Assembly: GCA_018896985.1 (NCBI GenBank) | Contig: JAHILQ010000099.1 | Location: 1-5,047, forward strand | Reading direction: 5' to 3' | Length of the DNA: 5,047 bases | From: Nitrospinota bacterium | GTDB taxonomy: Bacteria > Nitrospirota > Thermodesulfovibrionia > Thermodesulfovibrionales > UBA1546 | Shown here: piece after piece, positions 4,932 through 5,047 of the stretch | Layout of the letters: each line of letters starts with the position of its first letter | Numbering within the stretch: position 1 is the first letter of the stretch | Notes under the pieces: generated by a model | The model's database searches: none | What the model saw: only the letters and a program-made list of their open reading frames with translations | What the model was told of the DNA's origin: nothing | Made by a program: the position numbers and the translations under genes

Positions 4932-5047
4932 TAGCCGAAGTTTAATGCTATTATAAATGCTCTATCTCTTTATCCCGATTGCCATAAATACAACTGTAAG
5001 TATGCCTGCATTTTATTAAAGCATTAATTCGTGAAAAAGTGTTATAA
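4932..5047. other. AT-rich region upstream of the operon promoter, no supported gene
   Basis: No reading frame of useful length with a start and ribosome site is seen on either strand. An 8-bp inverted repeat (TTAATGCT at 4942-4949, AGCATTAA at 5020-5027) is present, but it is distant and AT-rich, so it may be chance. The region probably separates this operon from a neighbour beyond the window edge. Confidence 0.5.

Noticed and set aside
4477..4956. Plus-strand open frame of 159 codons
   Set aside because: It is antisense to the DUF948 gene and runs through the promoter; the minus-strand frame has a strong ribosome site, a transmembrane helix and a family pattern.
4962..5012. Minus-strand frame reading AGILTVVFMAIGIKR before a stop, resembling the end of a membrane protein
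   Set aside because: A stop codon lies just upstream, so only about 16 codons are open with no start or ribosome site. It could be a decayed gene tail but cannot be supported.
4942..5027. 8-bp inverted repeat TTAATGCT/AGCATTAA around the upstream AT-rich region
   Set aside because: It is short, AT-rich and separated by about 70 nt, so chance is likely; it has no link to the promoter boxes.

Overview
This window is the front part of a hydrogenase-maturation (hyp) operon read entirely on the minus strand, so transcription runs from about 4900 down to 1. In transcription order it holds a near-consensus sigma70-type promoter (4904-4931), a membrane-anchored DUF948-family protein (4494-4886), a YtxH-family membrane protein (4186-4497), hypA (3833-4177), hypB (3140-3787), hypF (691-3132) and the first 226 codons of hypD (1-678, running off the window). 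Spacing is tight: a 4-nt overlap, then gaps of 8, 45, 7 and 12 nt. One polycistronic message is likely.

The hyp genes are unambiguous from motifs. HypA (nickel donor with a zinc site) and HypB (GTPase) deliver nickel to [NiFe]-hydrogenase. HypF (carbamoyltransferase) makes the cyanide-ligand precursor, and HypD (iron-sulfur scaffold, normally working with HypC) assembles the Fe(CN)2CO group. No hypC lies between hypF and hypD, and hypE is not in view. The two envelope-type genes at the head of the operon are not known maturation factors. They appear to share the promoter and are joined to each other by an ATGA overlap.

The most unusual content is a set of short 7-nt tandem repeats. Three clusters lie inside hypF without breaking its frame. 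Each falls in a loop between conserved motifs and makes HypF longer than usual (813 residues). One of them also carries a GC-rich, hairpin-forming core of about 57 nt. A fourth cluster sits exactly on the hypB/hypF junction, where it supplies the last codons and stop of hypB and abuts the hypF start codon. A second oddity is a hairpin inside hypA followed by five T in the sense direction, which has the form of an intrinsic terminator.

The organism is a bacterium of moderate, slightly AT-rich composition that makes [NiFe]-hydrogenase, so it is probably an anaerobe or facultative anaerobe. The DUF948/YtxH pair and the repeat style suggest to me Nitrospirota or a deltaproteobacterial lineage, but that is an impression, not a demonstration. 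The region from 4932 to 5047 is AT-rich, with no gene I can support.
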